Positions 26,001-38,947 of a DNA stretch of 64,000 bases are shown in pieces. This DNA comes from Podarcis raffonei (taxonomy: Eukaryota; Chordata; Lepidosauria; Squamata; Lacertidae): contig NC_070614.1 of assembly GCF_027172205.1 (NCBI RefSeq), forward strand, positions 48,424,001 to 48,488,000, in the 5' to 3' direction. Under the pieces are notes generated by a model, which ran no database searches, was not told the DNA's origin, and saw only the letters and a list, made by a program, of their open reading frames with translations. Both the position numbers and the translations under genes were made by a program. How positions within the stretch are numbered: the stretch's first letter is position 1; every line of letters begins with the position of its first letter.

Positions 26001-28179
26001 GAAGGAGGTATCAGAGCCAAGTCCACCAATGATGGCTATGAGGTTTTTCTGGGAGCCACATTTGTAGTTGGGGACAAATGTATGTGATTTGAAGAGAAGT
26101 TCCAGAGTAGTATGATAGGTCATCTTTGCATCATAGTAGCTGTCATAGATGTGGAACCCGAAAGTGACATTGGGCAAGATCTTGGGGTTTTTGTTGACCT
26201 CATTCACAGCAAATGCCAAGGCAAGAATGTGCTGGTAAAATTTTGTTACCATTCTATAGATAGAAACAATTTATTATTATTATTTCAGGAAAGAGTTCTA
26301 CAATGCATTAAATTGTTGAAGCGGTAACTTCTGTCTCTAACCGGTCCTTCTATTTCTCTGCACAAAAGAATTAACGTACACCATTCTGACATCACAAATG
26401 ACAACCTCCAAAACTAAGAGACAGGACATTAGCCCCCAATGTTGTTCTGCAACTGACATTCATGCAGTTGTTCTGGAATATCAAAGGTGAACTGCAACAA
26501 GAAACTGTGCAATTCCATTTCATTACATAGCTTTCACTTGCAGACTGAATTTTGCAGACTGGAGAAAGATATAGAAAACCCATATGCTAATGCTAGCCTG
26601 TGTTTTATCAACAAGTTCACTGTTGGTAACTTTATAATCAGCCTCTGTATTTTTCTGTTTCTCATATCCTTCTGCCCTCATGTTATCCTCATCATGTGTA
26701 CATACACAGTACCTGCAACCAAAATAACACTTCAAACATCTGATGAAGTTTATTATGTCATAATAAACATGTTAGTCTTTAAGGGTGCTACAAAACTCCT
26801 TGTGTTAAGTTCAATGCAGAATAGACCCACTGAATAAATTTATCTAAGTGATGCCTATTATTTTCAATGGGCCAACTCTGTGTAGGGTTAAACTCCTTTA
26901 TTGTTTTTGCTGCAACGGACTCATTTGGCTTCCTTATGGAAATCCTTTTATTTCTAACCAGTGTTTCTGTGCTAATATATACTTCCTCTTCAGCCCAAAG
27001 ATAATTAATGAAGCACTGGAATAGCAGCCTGTAAATGAGATATACACACATACCCACAGATATTGCTTGCCACCACTCCATGTATAAAACTAGGTGCATT
27101 CTGCCCCATGAAACTTAAGCCAGCAATCCTATGGCAAGATCCACAGGCATGAGCGACTTAGGATGCAGTAGGTATTGGTCTCAGCCAGCTGATTCCCAGC
27201 TTAGTCCCAGCTCAGCTGAATATACATTTGAATAACTCTCTGCTCCTGGCTCAGCCAGCTGAGTAGAAGCCAGTAGAAATCTCCAAAAGGGGGCATTCCA
27301 GAGGCTGGATGAAAAATGAGAGGCTTATGCTGGATCTTAATATCATTTCTGGCACAGAATACTATTTTTAAGTCTTGTTTTCCTTCTGTCAGGCTTAGAC
27401 AGAGCAGCAGCCCAGCCACTGAATGGGGTTTGGATATAACATAACTTTATGCCGGCTTAATTTACATCATTTTGCTTTACACCAGCCTTTTGTGCATAGG
27501 ATTGCTCCTTAAATAGTTGGAGCTCTATTCTGAATCTGGCCGAATTAAGTGTACATCCATTTTCAACTTGCTTTCCAGCTAGCCCACAAAAATTGGGACT
27601 TGTATTAATTTAATTAGCGCTAACATATTTTTTTTTAATTAAAAAAATCCCTGTGAATGTACTACAATGAATTTGCACATGTGTACCTCCAGATACATTG
27701 ATCCAATTAAAGAAAATGTCATCTTTCTCCCCAACCTGATGTTATACTCTAAAACAAAAGGAGTTCTTATTATGTGAGAATAAACCCCATATTTCTGTGG
27801 GGTTAATAATACACACAATTCTCAGAAAGTGATTGGGGTAGGATAAGCCTACATGAACTTTCTTTGAGCATGCCATCACTCTCACAAAAAATTATTTCTC
27901 TTTCTTCTTGCAATGTTCAGAATATGCATGGGGAGAAGGAATGGTTTCTTACACTGGAACATCAAATAGCCTCCCAGAAGGATGTTCTGTGAAGGAAGCT
28001 TCACTGGCAGGGTAAGTGATCTGAGAAGCCATCCCACCAATGAGAAAGTCCCCTGGCTGGTACCACTCATGAGGAACAGGGAGAGGATTACTAACGGGGC
28101 ACTTCATAGTATTGACTTTGCACACCTTGACAGATAGCAGAAAGAAGAACATCAGCAGCATCCTAGCAGCAAACCTCAT
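20081..28179 (-). CDS. V2R gene 3: complete six-exon vomeronasal type-2 receptor
   Basis: Class C GPCR, V2R family. Exons on the minus strand: 1 28179-27953, 2 26253-25962, 3 23777-22914, 4 21969-21742, 5 21362-21236, 6 20982-20081. They sum to 2,640 bp, an open frame of 879 residues. Signal peptide [15 protein letters not shown] with a KxxxMKC follow-on; ligand domain from exon 2 ([18 protein letters not shown]) through exon 3 ([10 protein letters not shown], 288 codons) and exon 4 ([18 protein letters not shown]); exon 5 is cysteine-rich ([19 protein letters not shown]); exon 6 has seven spans ending [17 protein letters not shown]. Intron 2 is swollen by a 1.9-kb L1-type element; intron 5 is only 253 bp. 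The 5' flank resembles that of gene 1, and exon order and sizes match it, making genes 1 and 3 the A-type pair of the duplicated block. Confidence 0.92.
23933..25867 (-). mobile_element. Compact L1-type element with ORF1-like frame and no ORF2
   Basis: On the minus strand: a GC-rich 5' end (ACTTCCGGGTTAGCGCCATC, 25867 downward to ~25400), a 244-codon frame at 25108-24374 whose middle is Lys/Glu/Gln-rich and coiled-coil-like ([20 protein letters not shown]), a 3' region, and an A-rich tail with AATAAATATTTATAAAAATAAA. TAGTTCTCTCTCT flanks it at 23921-23933 and 25868-25880. No reverse transcriptase frame is present, so it is an internally deleted, non-autonomous copy with both ends retained. 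In intron 2 of V2R gene 3, same strand as the gene. Confidence 0.75.
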
Positions 28180-28404
28180 CTCTAGACCGACTCTCTACAA
28201 TGCCCATTCATACCAGCTGGCTGACTTAAAACAGTAAAAACAGGATGGTGCTTGACTTTGCCAATACACCTCTTAAGAGAAATGTATCAGTCTTGCTTTT
28301 AGTGTCAACAAATGCATGCTATGAGTATTAATGGAAGTTGCCAATGCTCTCAATTTTAAGTTTGGCAGATAACATAGAAAATGAGGACAATGTCAGAAAT
28401 GGAA

Positions 28405-28560
28405 TTGACAGAGCCCTGTCTGCTTCTTGCCCCTACTCCCAGCTGTCCATGGCAAATGGGTTTATTTATGTTCACTTTCGGACTTCTGTATTGATAGTTT
28501 TCAATTGCTTTCTAGAAAGCCTTTGGCGTTTGGGTTATGTGAACAAATTATAGTGATTTT
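28405..28560 (-). promoter_or_regulatory. Conserved 5' flank of V2R gene 3
   Basis: Shares AGAGCCCTGYCTRCTTCTTG and following bases with 6287-6440 upstream of V2R gene 1. Candidate promoter region or non-coding 5' exon; no start site can be placed. Confidence 0.4.
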
Positions 28561-28934
28561 GTCAATTCCAGTGGGGAATAATTAGTTCATCAGGTTTTTC
28601 CTCAACACAACCACCCTGTTTAGGGTGTTTTCCTCCCAGCTCCCACTCTTCTCTGCTGCTTGTGGTGAAATAAGTAGCAGATGGTTAACAGCTGTCCCTG
28701 TAGGGAACAAATGTCAACAAGGAAGTTTGGTTGAAACATGACTTATGAAGGTGCGGGACTTGATGTTAATGGGTGGAAACTGATTAAGCTTGAGACTGAA
28801 GAAACAACAGACAAAAAAAACAGACAATTTTTATATAACATTGCTTAGTTCATGTCCTATGCAACTACATTGAATGTGGCTATAGACCACCAGCAATTTT
28901 CAGGAACAGGTGGAAATGGGAAGGGATGAGTAAA

Positions 28935-29165
28935 GGGTTTATTGTTTTTCTGTTTTTGTTCTTACTTTTATCATGTATTTTGTGTTTTATTTTGTATTTT
29001 TTGTTGGGAACTGCCCCGAGATCTACAGATGAAGAGTGGTGTGCAAATTTAATAAATAAAACAAAAGATCTGAAAGAGATATATTTGTATTTGAATGGGA
29101 TTGGAACTGTGCTTGGGTTGGGAGTTTCCTTTTTATTACTATGTTTATTAAGAAAATGATAAACT
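28935..29165 (+). mobile_element. LINE 3' end fragment
   Basis: TTGTTGGGAACTGCCCCGAGATCTACAG-type sequence then AATTTAATAAATAAAAC, a standard reptile LINE tail. The hydrophobic 77-codon frame here is a by-product of T-rich sequence. The stretch 28560-28930 shows no recognisable feature. Confidence 0.55.
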
Positions 29166-29239
29166 TTAAAAAAGAAAAATTGGCTCTGCTTCAGTGGTGA
29201 CCGATTTGGCTCATTTGCATGAGTCCTTAGTAGTTTTTT

Positions 29240-29241
29240 CT

Positions 29242-29289
<48 letters not shown>

Positions 29290-30118
29290 ACCCCACCCAT
29301 CTGGCTGGGTTTCCCCAGCCACTCTGGGTGGCTTCCAACAAAGATTAAAAATACAATAAAACATCAGTCATTAAAAACTTCACTAAACCGGACTGCCTTC
29401 AGATGTCTTCTAAATGTCAGATAGTTGTTTATCTCTTTGACATCTGATGGGAGGGCATTCCACAGGGCGGGCACCACTACCGAAACGGCCCTCTGCCTGG
29501 TTCCCTGTAACTTGGCTTCTCGCAGTGAGGAAACCGCCAGAAGGCCCTTGGCCCTGGATCTCACTGTCTGGGCAGAGTGACGGGGGTGGAGATGCTCCTT
29601 CAGGTACACTGGGCCGAGGCCATTTAGGGCTTTAAAGGTCAACACCAACACTTTAAATGGTGCTCGGAAATGTACTGGGAGCCTTTGTAGATCTTTCAAG
29701 ACCGGTGTTGTGTGGTCTTGCCGACTGCTCCCAGTCTGGCTGCCACATTCTGGATTAGTTGTAGCTTCCAGGTCACCTTCAAAGGTAGCACCACATAGAG
29801 CATGTTGCAGTAGTCCAAGCGGGAGATAACTAGAGCATGCATCACTCTGGCAAGACAGTCCGTGGCCAGGTAGAGTCTCAGCCTGTGTACCAGATGGAGC
29901 TGATATACAGCTGCCCTGGACACAGAATTGACCTGTGCCTCCATGTACAGCTGTGAGTCCAGAATGACTCCCAGGCTGCACACCTGCTCCTTCAGGGGCA
30001 CAGTTGCCACATTTAGGACCAGGGAGTCTCCCACACCCACCCGCCCCCTGTCCCCCAAGAACAGTACTTCTGTCTTGTCAGGATTCAACCTCAATCCATT
30101 ATTCTCTTCCATAGCTCC
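29240..30118 (-). mobile_element. L2-like LINE, 5'-truncated
   Basis: On the minus strand encodes [51 protein letters not shown] and [18 protein letters not shown] with breaks, then the shared 3' end (ATCTGGCTGGGTTTCCCCAG on plus) and an (ATT)n tail at 29245-29287. Same family as 13402-14194 but longer on the 5' side. Between V2R genes 3 and 4; 30119-30930 beyond it is AT-rich with nothing recognisable. Confidence 0.85.
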
Positions 30119-30930
30119 TCCTGTCCCTAAAATACTTAAAATTAAGGCCTATATTAGGGATGGATGGAGCTTTAAATTTTGCTGGTCTGTTTCTCATTTT
30201 TACAATCTTAAAATCAGTTCATCACATTTCCCCAGCAATATGCAGATTTTTTAAATAAGGAAAAATCCTCATGAATATTCATCAGCATTTTAGTGCAAAT
30301 TTCTCCTAATACATAAATTTTGATGTGCTGTTTGACTTTTTTGCAAGCAATTTTCAGTAAGATAATGCATTTTTGCATATTATTTTTACTAATATAAACA
30401 TACTATGCACACTTATCTCTTATTACAGCATTTCTTCTTGCAACTAAAATATCTCTTTCTCCTTCCGCAGCTTATATGCTAATCATTTCCCCAGTCATTG
30501 AATATCCCTGGCAAATTCAAAAGTTGTTTCTTTACCATAATTCAATTTCATTTCTATCTCTTGCATTGTTAACATAAATCTGAAGGATGTTAATTTGCCA
30601 AGTAATATTTCTTAGCTGCAGATTGTTCCAATTCTTTTTTCTTTTGTCAAATCTCAATTTAATGTACTTTTTTCCTATTTGAGTAAATAATTATACTGTA
30701 TGAAATAACATCCCATGAAAGTTTTAAAGGTTTATTTCTTCATTTTTATTCATGTGAATATATCATATTCTGGTTCTATTTGTTAATGCAACACATAAAT
30801 ACAAATAATTTAATAGGCGTATATTGAGAGCTGAGTCCCAGCCTGAGTAGGCCACAAACTCTGCTCACATAACATATACACAAAACAGGAATGTAATATT
30901 CTTTAATTCTATGATATCAGATGGAGTTGA

Positions 30931-33900
30931 TTAAAAGCTGAGCTTTTTCCTTATTAGTTGCTTCCTGTTGTTCAAGTCAGGTCTCAGGACAATGATGAAG
31001 CATTTAGGAGCAAAGATGCAGCCCAATAACCCAGCACTAGAAGCTAAGATGGAGAAGATCTCCACAGCCACCATGTATTTCCCCTTGGTGCTTAGGTAGC
31101 TTGGAACAAATGACAACCAAACACTGCAAAAAATCAGCATGCTGAAGGTGATAAACTTGGTTTCATTGAAACTGTCTGGCAACTTCCTTGCCAGGAAAGC
31201 CACGGTGAAGCTGATGATGGCCAGAAGGCCCATGTAGCCCAGAACAAGATAAAACATGATTACAGACCCTTCATTACATTCCGATATGATCTGTGTAGGT
31301 ACTGACTGCATGTCCGAATTGGGGAGTGGGGGAGAGGTTGCTAGCCACACTACACAGATGCCTGCTTGAATCCAAGAGCAGAAAAGGACAATGGAGTTGG
31401 CCAATGTTTTCCCCACCCACTTCCTCATGCTGGACCCTGGTTTGGTGGCCATGAAAGCTACAACCACAGTGATGGTTTTCGCCAATACACATGAAACTGC
31501 TACAGAGAAGATGATTCCAAAGGAAGTTTGTCGGAGGCAGCAAGTCAGCTTCTGAGGTCTTCCTATAAAAAGTAAAGATGAGAGGAAGCAGAGCAGGAGA
31601 GAGACAAGGAGAGAATAGGTGAGGTCCCGGTTGTTGGCTTTGACTATGGGAGTGTCTTTGTGCTTAATAAAAGTTCCTAACACCACAGCTGTGATGAAGG
31701 AAAAAGAAATAGCAACCAAGGCTAAACTGATCCCTAGGGGTTCTTCATAAGACATAAAGACTGTCAGTTTTGGGATGCACCGATCTCTGTCCTTGCTTGC
31801 ATACTGATCTTCTGGGCATTTGGAACAGTCATCCATGTCTGAAGAAATAAAGAGCAATCATCACAATGCTAATTTTGCACATGAAATGTGTAGTCGACTT
31901 AATTTTTTTAAAAAAATCTCCAAATGGTTTACGTTAAATACATGCAGCAACCATTTCGCACCATTTCCATTCACCACCCCTGCACACGTTGGCAGAGTGT
32001 TCATAAGCATGCCCTGCCCCCTTCCACCCCACAGTCTGCTCCCGTTCTGCCCTTTCAGCCTGTACTATAGCACAATATTTATTTTTTTACATAAAGAACT
32101 TGTCAACAAAATAAAATAATACAAAAAATTCACCACTATTTGTCATATTATTTTATGATTTTGTACAGTGTGTGATATTGGCATAACACCTAATCAGTTA
32201 TTGTGTATGTTACTACTATGGAAATTCCAATTTTCTGGTGACATAAGAGACTGTGGCAGGTATATGCAGAGATATGTCCTGTGCAACTGGGGGTGGGGGA
32301 CATCTTTCAGCACGCAGACACTGTGCTTGGGACGATTTCTGCCTTGTCCCTACAGTAAGCAATTTCTTTTCAGAACACTTTCCCCCATATCAACCAGCCT
32401 GACCCCAGAGATCAGTGGGGAGGGTTGTGTGAGGTCAAACTGAGTAGTATGTGTGAAATCCTTGCACATGACTTTGTTAGTGGTGGTACCCCAGTTTTGG
32501 TGCTCTCTCCTCTTGGAGGCACACATCATCACACTGTTGAAGGCTTTCATTTGTTTTATTTGATTGCAGCTTTTTCATCTGTTCTTTGTGGGTTTCTATT
32601 CATAGGTTGTTTATTGAAACCTCTTTGAGAACATAAAACAAATGAAAAGAAGAATGAAAGAAAGTGAAATTAATAAATAAACAAATCCTCATTGGGTAAA
32701 ATAGGTTAACAAGAGGGAGTAACTTGAACAGTATTGAGGTTTGTGGCCTACTCAAAATGGACTAAGCTGCCCTTACTCTCTGTGTAGAAACTGAACCTAT
32801 GATGCCACCATAACTTGATTAATTCCCTCTCATAACCAAACATATTAACTGAAAGCATCCAGAAGACAAAGACATTGAGACCTACCCTTCTGGGTGGAAA
32901 TCTTTCCTTCTGGACACAGGGCGCAACTGTAGCAGCAAAACTTCACTCCTTCCTTCTTTTTCTTCTGATAACCAGGACGGCAGGAGTCACTGCAAACAGA
33001 GACAGGCATCAGCTGCCCATAAAGGGGAAGAAAAGATTAGTAGAATGGGAGAAATTGACAATCTCTCTGTTTACTCCGTAAGCACATGATGAACATGGAA
33101 GAATTCAGAACAGGGTACATGCAATATAAGCATGCCACAATGTGCCAAACAGTCCTGAGCATATACAGTGGTACCTCGGGTTACAGACACTTCAGGTTGC
33201 AGACACTTCAGGTTACAGACTCCACTAACCCAGAAATGGTACCTTGGGTTAAGAACTTTGCTTCAGGATGAGAACAGAAATTGTGCTCCGGCGGTGCAGT
33301 AGCAGTGGGAGGTCCCATTAGCTAAAGTGGTACCTCAGGTTAAGAACAGTTTCAGGTTAAGAACGGACCTCCAGAATGAATTAGATTTTTAACCTGAGGT
33401 ACCACTAGAATGCGGGACGCGGGTGGCGCTGTGGGTAAAAGCCTCAGCGCCTAGGGCTTGCCGATCGAAAGGTCGGCGGTTCGAATCCCCGTGGCGGGGT
33501 GCGCTCCCATTGCTTGGTCCCAGCGCCTTCCAACCTAGCAGTTCGAAAGCACCCCTGGGTGCAAGTAGATAAATAGGGACCGCTTTCTAGCGGGAAGGTA
33601 AACGGCGTTTCTGTGTGCTGCTCTGGCTCGCCAGAGCAGCGATGTCACGCTGGCCACGTGACCCGGAAGTGTCTCCAGACAGCGCTGGCCCCCGGCCTCT
33701 TGAGTGAGATGGGCGCACAACCCCAGAGTCTGGCAAGATTGGCCCGTATGGGCAGGGGTACCTTTACCTTTACTTTACCACTAGAATGCATTATTTTTGC
33801 AGTCTATTGTTTAGAACCACACTTCTCAGAATAGTGTAATAGGGTTCTCCTAACAACTCTCAGCACCCTTAACAAACTTCGGTTCTTAAGAATTTGAGAA

Positions 33901-34609
33901 GGTGGGCATTTTGATTAAAGTGGTCTAATTGTGGTCATAATGTTTAACTGTGGCTTGGTTACCAAAGGCTGACAACCTCCCAACTACAACAACAGCAAAG
34001 ATGAATTCTTTCTCAGAAGAAGCTGTAAATTTAGACAACATTTTCCTAAGGGACGTTCCAGTACATACTGACATTCATTATCCATCTGATCTATGTTACG
34101 AACACCAATCCTTTGGGAGACAAGAATCATTTTGTATCTCCAACCAACATGGCAGAAGGCATAAATGGGAAGCTTATCAAGAATCCAAACCTGTTTAAAA
34201 CTCCTGTGCCACACAATTATGTCTGCATCAATGATGAACTCTTTTCCTTCCTGAAACTTGGCATCCACCCTTCCAACTTTGACTCTCTGGAAGGATTTGT
34301 TTGGGAAAGTGACCATGTTCATTATGTCAAATCCACCTCTCCTCTCCCTGTTATCTTGAAAAAAGATTGCTTCTCCAACTGAGTTATTAAACAAAATGCT
34401 TTCAAGAAATGGGTGCAGCTAGTGGAAAAAGAGCAAGGGTGGTTAGGAATGGGATCAAAACCTATTGGAGTAAATATACTTTAAAAATTTGTTGACAACA
34501 TTGTTTATGTAGTTTAATCCTACAAAAAATCTGTCTAAAAATATAGTTTATATTTAAGGCAAGAGAACCAGTATGCCATGGTTGTTATAGTTTAATTTGA
34601 ATAATAGTA

Positions 34610-34645
<36 letters not shown>

Positions 34646-37492
34646 GAATAAAGTTGGAAGATGCATTATTTTTATATTCTCTTTATGTAAATGAGATTAT
34701 TTCATTATGAACACACTACCTTCCAGGGCTGGAGATCTTGAAGACTTTTGCCACTCATTATTGGACTGTGTTTGTATCTAGAGGACCCTATGGCATGCAA
34801 AGCATGTGCCACAGCATAGACGGCATTATAGATACTGTAGCTGTGGCCTGTCATATACATTTCAAATATAGATGCAGGAAGATTCTCCAACCTCTCCTCT
34901 CCAGTACAAGTTCCATCAACCTCTATCAGCTCCTGGGGGTCTGGAAATGAACAGTCAAATGCTTGCTCCCAGAAGTCCTTGAGAAAGCCATCTTCTTGAT
35001 TCCAGCCAGGTTTTGCGATCTGAAGAAATTCCTTGAATCCTTGAATCTCGTCAGAGTGAATTGTGAAGGACAGGGCGCCTTCAAACAATTGAAAATCCCA
35101 TCCATTCTGAAGGCCTGTTAATGTAAAATCCAGCTGGGCTGTCATAACCCACACCTTTCCAAGTGATGTTCTTTCATTGTAGCTAGGAACTCCTATGAGC
35201 ACATATGTATTCACCCATAGAATGGTCGTAGAATCTCCATAGATGACAAAGGTAGTGGCTTTGCTCTCTGAGAAAGCTAGATAAATAAGAGAGGCTAATA
35301 TGTTAACTGCATTGAGATTCAGTGCATTGTTTTGTTTTGGAATCATTTGTGTGAAGGCTGAACAGATTCCATTCTGAAAAAGCAATGGCTCCAGGACCTG
35401 TGTGAAATGTTCTCCACTGTCATTATCCACAGCAAAGAGCCCAATCCAGGTCCAACCAAAATGCTTCAGCAAGCTAATGATCCCAATGTACTGGTTCGCT
35501 TCACTTGGGACCATATGGTAAAAGGAAGGCAACTGTGTTGTATGACTCTGCTCAGAGGTGAATGAACCATAAGTGAGCTGAAGGGAAAAAGACAAATATT
35601 TTAAGAGGAGCATCTGAGCCTGTCGCCCTGTGCAAAACAGGAATATTTATCAGAGCTGTGGAAAAACTCCTTCACAATTCTGGGAGCAGGCCAAAATTGT
35701 ATTAAAGGTCTCTGAAATGTAGACTGGGAAAATGTAACATTTAGTAACTGGTAAAGGAGGTGTTCTGATGACTAGCACCTCTCATTTAAAATGAAGTCAT
35801 AGTTCATTTCCATTTCTTTCTTTTTCTTTTCTTTTTTAAGGATATTGCAGCTGCTGCACACTTGGGAAACGGCACCACTAAGCTTCAGGGGAACTTCAGC
35901 ATCGGGAAGATTTTGATTTTCTCTCATCCATTCCTCTGCTTATTCTGACCCTCAAAATTACTCTCAGCATTCCAGGAGAAGAATGAACTTAGTGACTATC
36001 CCCCCTTCATCCATGGATAAATCCTACCTGTGGATACTTGTATAGGCTTAAGAGTTCTGCCATATGGAAGGAGACATCAGAACCAAGTCCCCCAATGACA
36101 GCTATGAGGTTTTTCTGGGTGTTGCATTTGTAACTGGGGACAAATCTTCTGAATTTGAAGAGCAGGTCCATAGTGGTCCGATAAGTCATCCTTGTGTCGT
36201 AGTAGCTGTCACAGATGTGGAACCCAAGGGTGACATTGGGCAAGATGCTGGGATTCTCGTTGATCTCATTTATGGCAAACACCAAGGCCAGGATGTGCTG
36301 GTAGAATTTTAGCACCACACTGCAGACAGAGATTGGGTGCTCTTTTAGCAAAGCAGCACTTAAGGCAGCCAAACGAACAATTTTGCTCCATCCTGTCTAT
36401 AACCAAATTGCTTGCCATTGAGACATCAATCATGGTGATTATGATGCTACCGCATTTCTACTGAAAGTACCCTATTACTGCTGTTCCTGAGATAGTAAAA
36501 CTCTTCCTTTACAGACAAAATAACATGTGTAAAGCATCATAACAATGACAAAGGTTTTTCTGCCTTGAACCAACAGTGATTCCTTAGCTTTCCAGTCCAG
36601 GAGTTTCGTTTAGAAATTTAATCCTAGGGACATTTTTTTCAACCAGAACTCAGTTCCAGCACCTCTTAGGTAGGTGTTCAATGTGAGTTCTGGCACCTCT
36701 TTTACTAGGAAAAATAGCACTGGATATAGTTCTGAAGAAGCCGTTGTTTGAAGCACAAATCATTGTAATACATAGTTTTTCCTCTCTCTCTAAGGAGCCT
36801 AAAAAGAAGAAATACATACATACATGACCATGTACCTAAAGCTGATCTTTTTATTGCAGTATTTTGTGCATTTCTTTTTTAAAAAATTGATAACAGTTTT
36901 TGTAATGATTTATCGTATGTATTGAGAGAGGATTTCTATGAAACTATTATTTACTGATATTTGGAAAGTTTCTTTTATTATATACTATCATATTCCGTAT
37001 GGATCATTGAATATTACTTTATTTGATATAACTTTCCTTTAAAGTGATCTTTTCTATTATCACTAATTTGTTTTGGATCAGATTGTTATGAGGTGTGCGA
37101 TCTTCCTTCTATGTTTTGTGTTTTTCCAGCTTGTACCATAGGAAGATGGTATATAAAAGTAAAAGCAAAAGCAAAGCAAATCCTATCACTTGTATGAGCA
37201 ACAAGCTCAGATGATGCAGATTAAGGGGGGAGGGGAATGCTTACTTTGGAACCTCGAACAACTCATGAGAAGGAAGTATATTGAAGAGTAGTTCATGGAA
37301 ATGGTAAGAGATGTGAGAAGTTATCCCACCAATGATGAGGCTCCCGGGCTGGTACCACTCTTGTGGAACAGGGAGGGGATCATTCATTTGGCACTTCCTG
37401 GTATCTGCTTTACATTGTTTGAGAGGCTGAAGCAGCAGCAACAACAGTACATGTAGACCCACCATCTTCACAGCAAACATCCTCTCTAGCAT
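30931..37492 (-). CDS. V2R gene 4: complete six-exon vomeronasal type-2 receptor
   Basis: Class C GPCR, V2R family. Exons on the minus strand: 1 37492-37245, 2 36319-36028, 3 35577-34720, 4 34418-34191, 5 33012-32886, 6 31838-30931. They sum to 2,661 bp, an open frame of 886 residues. Signal peptide ([16 protein letters not shown]), ligand domain (exon 2 [17 protein letters not shown]; exon 3 [10 protein letters not shown]; exon 4 [20 protein letters not shown]), cysteine-rich exon 5 and a seven-span exon 6 that is almost identical in protein to gene 2 ([19 protein letters not shown] start). Exon 5 begins CTG where gene 2 has GTG, a Val-to-Leu change right at the splice acceptor. Intron 4 contains a Tigger-like MITE and a SINE that are missing at the matching site of gene 2. 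Gene 4 faces away from gene 5, about 7.2 kb between their starts. Confidence 0.92.
33166..33406. mobile_element. Tigger-like MITE copy 3
   Basis: Starts CAGTGGTACCTCGGGTTACAG after TATA, ends ACCTGAGGTACCACT. The following SINE has inserted at its right tip. The orthologous position in V2R gene 2 (about 10247) is empty. Confidence 0.85.
33414..33775 (+). mobile_element. tRNA-derived SINE (GTGGCGCTGTGGGT family), full length
   Basis: A box GTGGCGCTGTGGGTAAAAGCC, B box GGTTCGAATCCCC, body with AGCAGTTCGAAAGCA and CACGTGACCCGGAAG, tail GGTACCTTTACCTTTAC. Flanked by the 14-bp duplication TACCACTAGAATGC (33400-33413 and 33776-33789). In intron 4 of V2R gene 4, absent from gene 2. Confidence 0.9.
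34612..34645. repeat. (TTA)n microsatellite
   Basis: About eleven ATT units in intron 3 of V2R gene 4, likely the remnant tail of a LINE; gene 2 has the L2-like fragment at the same place. Confidence 0.85.
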
Positions 37493-37753
37493 TCTCTTGC
37501 TCCAGCATCCAGCCTTACATTAATGCCTTACTGTGGGTGGTGCCTGACTCTGCCAATAAAGGAAAACAACACACTTATCTTTAGCGTCAGCAGAATTCGA
37601 GTGCATGCCTCAGCAGGCTAGTAGAGACAACCAATACAGACGCTGAAGTTTGCTCTACAAAATGGCAACACACATCGCAGCTCAAACTGGCAGAACCTTA
37701 CCTGCATCTTGTCACTCATCAGTGACAGGAGGCTTGCTTGTTTTCTATATCTA

Positions 37754-37858
37754 CTTATAGTGCTTTTACTAAATGTTGTTATTTTCTGAAACACCACTAG
37801 AGTTTTGGGCAGGTGAACTAATGACAGTAATTTGGATAGGTGCAGGGGGAGATAACTT
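37754..37858 (-). promoter_or_regulatory. Conserved 5' flank block of V2R gene 4 (single copy)
   Basis: The CTTTTACTAAATGTTGTT...GGAGATAAC block that is duplicated upstream of gene 2 is single here, about 260 bp upstream of the gene 4 start codon. Regulatory role is only inferred from retention at the same position. Confidence 0.35.
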
Positions 37859-38947
37859 ACCTCTGCAAAGTCACTGTGCCAGAATCCTTTTAGATAGAAA
37901 ACATGTTTGTCTCTACTTGAATCCGGCCACAAGATTGTTATGCTCCTCAAAGAGACTACAAGTGGGTGACAGGTCCCAGATTTCCAAGGCGAGCAAACCC
38001 CTATAGGAAAATAATACCCTAAAGTGAAGCCATTGGCTTGACAGGGGGACAGGATGAAGTGCTATGTTCAATCATTTATGGAAACACATTTCCATAATTA
38101 TGAAAATTAAGAGAAGACTATGAGCACTGCCCAGTTCCAGTTTTATGACACACACTAGATACAAGGTTTGCTGTGTAGTTTGGAATTGCCAGTGCAAGTT
38201 GCAACAAGACACTGGTGAGGAGGACTCTGGAGGTTTAAAAGGCCCCTCCAGATTTTATTCTTATTGAGCTTTATTCCTGATTCACTTGACCAAACCAAGC
38301 TTCCATGTATCTGGATTGTATCTGGTCTTCACTGAGCATTCGTTCTGATTAGTTTGTGCGGACGATATAAAATAATGAGAATTCATCCTGTTTTAGGATG
38401 GATAAGAAATTTGATTCAGTTCCCATTTAAATGCAAAGATAGCAAATCCACACTTTCCAAAGCAACGTGAGAACTAAAACACAGACATCCCCTAAAATTC
38501 AGAAATTTATCCTACTTTTGTTGCAGTTCTCCAACGAATGTCCAGAAAAATGCATAGGTTTGCAGAAATGTGTATAAAAATGGAAAGACCACTGAAGATA
38601 ATGCACACAAAATTACTTACCAAAATGTGTACACACAAATTTATTAGCAGAATTTTTATTTTATTTTTTTGAGAATTTTGCACTAAAATGCTGGTGAACT
38701 TTCAGGAGTTTTAAAGAAGAAAATATATTTACAAATTACTGCAGAAATGTAAGTAACTGAATTTAAGATTGGGAAAATTAACAGATCATTCCATTCCCAA
38801 CCCTGGCTTGCTTGCATGGTGCTTATATATCTACACATTAAAAATTAGTTGATCCCACACTTTTCAATTCATTTCCTTATCACTTTCCTAACAGCCAACA
38901 GTACAGGTTTATTTTAAAGTGGATATGTTGCACTAGGGCAGCAGAAT

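Noticed and set aside
28926-29159. 77-codon hydrophobic frame resembling a small membrane protein
   Set aside because: It runs through a T-rich LINE 3' tail with the standard AATAAATAAA end; no gene context.
33430-33490. tRNA gene
   Set aside because: The A and B box pattern belongs to the head of a dispersed SINE; several identical heads recur with SINE bodies.
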